Notes under the pieces: generated by a model
Databases searched by the model: none
What the model saw: the letters and a program-made list of their open reading frames with translations, nothing else
Told to the model about the DNA's origin: nothing
Source: JBGPYB01 sp041493035
GTDB taxonomy: Bacteria > Acidobacteriota > Vicinamibacteria > Fen-336
Reading direction: 5' to 3'
Assembly: GCA_041493035.1 (NCBI GenBank)
Contig: JBGPYB010000064.1
Span: forward strand, 1 to 25,268
DNA: 25,268 bases
Part shown: positions 24,999 through 25,268 of the stretch, in pieces
Layout: each line of letters starts with the position of its first letter
How positions within the stretch are numbered: the first letter of the stretch is position 1
Translations under genes and position numbers: made by a program

Positions 24999-25268
24999 GT
25001 GATCGAGCTTCGGAACGTCGAGAAGAGCTACAACCTGGCGGGCGGGAAGGTCTGGGTCCTCCGCCGCATCAACCTCGCGATCCGTGAGGGAGACTTCGTG
25101 TCCATCATGGGTCCGTCGGGCGCCGGAAAGTCGACGCTCCTCCACATCCTGGGGATGCACGACGGGGCCTGGACCGGCGAATTCGACCTCCTCGATCAGC
25201 CGGTCCACACGCTCGGTCGCAAGGAGCGCCTGGCGCTCCAGAAGAAGACCGTCGGCTTCGTCTTCCAG
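24999..25268 (+). CDS. Second ABC transporter ATP-binding protein (partial, runs off window)
   Basis: The first 90 codons are visible, starting at a GTG 36 bases after the preceding stop and preceded by a GAGGG-type ribosome site. The text reads IELRNVEKSYN near the start, Walker A GPSGAGKST at 38-46 and the Q-loop VGFVFQ at 85-90, where the window ends. It is of the same MacB/LolD class as the preceding ATPase but clearly different in sequence, so it is not a recent duplicate. Two adjacent stand-alone ATPases suggest either two permeases or a heterodimeric ATPase engine sharing the adaptor. Confidence 0.88.
   Translation, partial: MIELRNVEKSYNLAGGKVWVLRRINLAIREGDFVSIMGPSGAGKSTLLHILGMHDGAWTGEFDLLDQPVHTLGRKERLALQKKTVGFVFQ

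Noticed and set aside
22515..25208. Minus-strand open frame of 897 codons
   Set aside because: It is opposite the adaptor and the ABC ATPase with clear motifs; its composition is that of an antisense frame.

Overview
The window is GC-rich, almost fully coding, and arranged in tightly packed operons with many 1-4 base stop/start overlaps. It looks like a chromosomal segment from an Acidobacteriota- or Myxococcota-like soil or sediment bacterium. That placement is an inference from gene content: a BlaI/M56 regulatory pair, a TolB-propeller/CehA metallohydrolase, a DUF4388 protein, an aerobic box benzoate pathway with BoxR, and a possible sigma-54 promoter at an adaptor/ABC export operon. No rRNA, tRNA, CRISPR array, IS element or phage gene was seen.

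Region 1 (about 9943 down to 8, minus strand) is one probable seven-gene operon: blaI-type repressor, M56 membrane metallopeptidase, TolC-family outer membrane factor, periplasmic adaptor, HME-type RND pump, a small cysteine/histidine-rich membrane protein, and an exported propeller-CehA hydrolase. Its promoter is unusually clear: TTGACT, 16 bases, TAAGAT, with a 16-bp palindrome across the spacer and -10. The predicted transcription start sits at the blaI ATG. A Tat-exported TIM-barrel sugar isomerase-like gene (10078-10965) is divergent from it.

Region 2 (10972-14913) holds a reduced benzoyl-CoA epoxidation locus: boxC-boxB on the minus strand and boxR divergent. Two GCA-N6-TGC near-palindromes, 31 bp apart, overlap or abut the divergent promoters. 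boxA, boxD and a benzoate-CoA ligase are absent from the window. A short C/G-rich hairpin repeat separates boxC from boxB.

Region 3 (22193 down to 14910, minus strand) is a probable six-gene operon: an 884-residue DUF4388 protein, a homoserine dehydrogenase, an uncharacterised membrane protein, then modB-modC-modA for molybdate uptake. modA and boxR converge with overlapping stop codons.

Region 4 (22213-22775, plus strand) carries two consecutive shortened genes, a VOC-fold protein and an EamA/DMT transporter. Each seems to keep its two ends and lack its middle in frame.

Region 5 (22776-25268, plus strand) begins with a non-coding stretch containing an inverted repeat and a sigma-54-like element. 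It continues with an HlyD/MacA-type adaptor and two tandem ABC ATPases, the second cut off by the window end.
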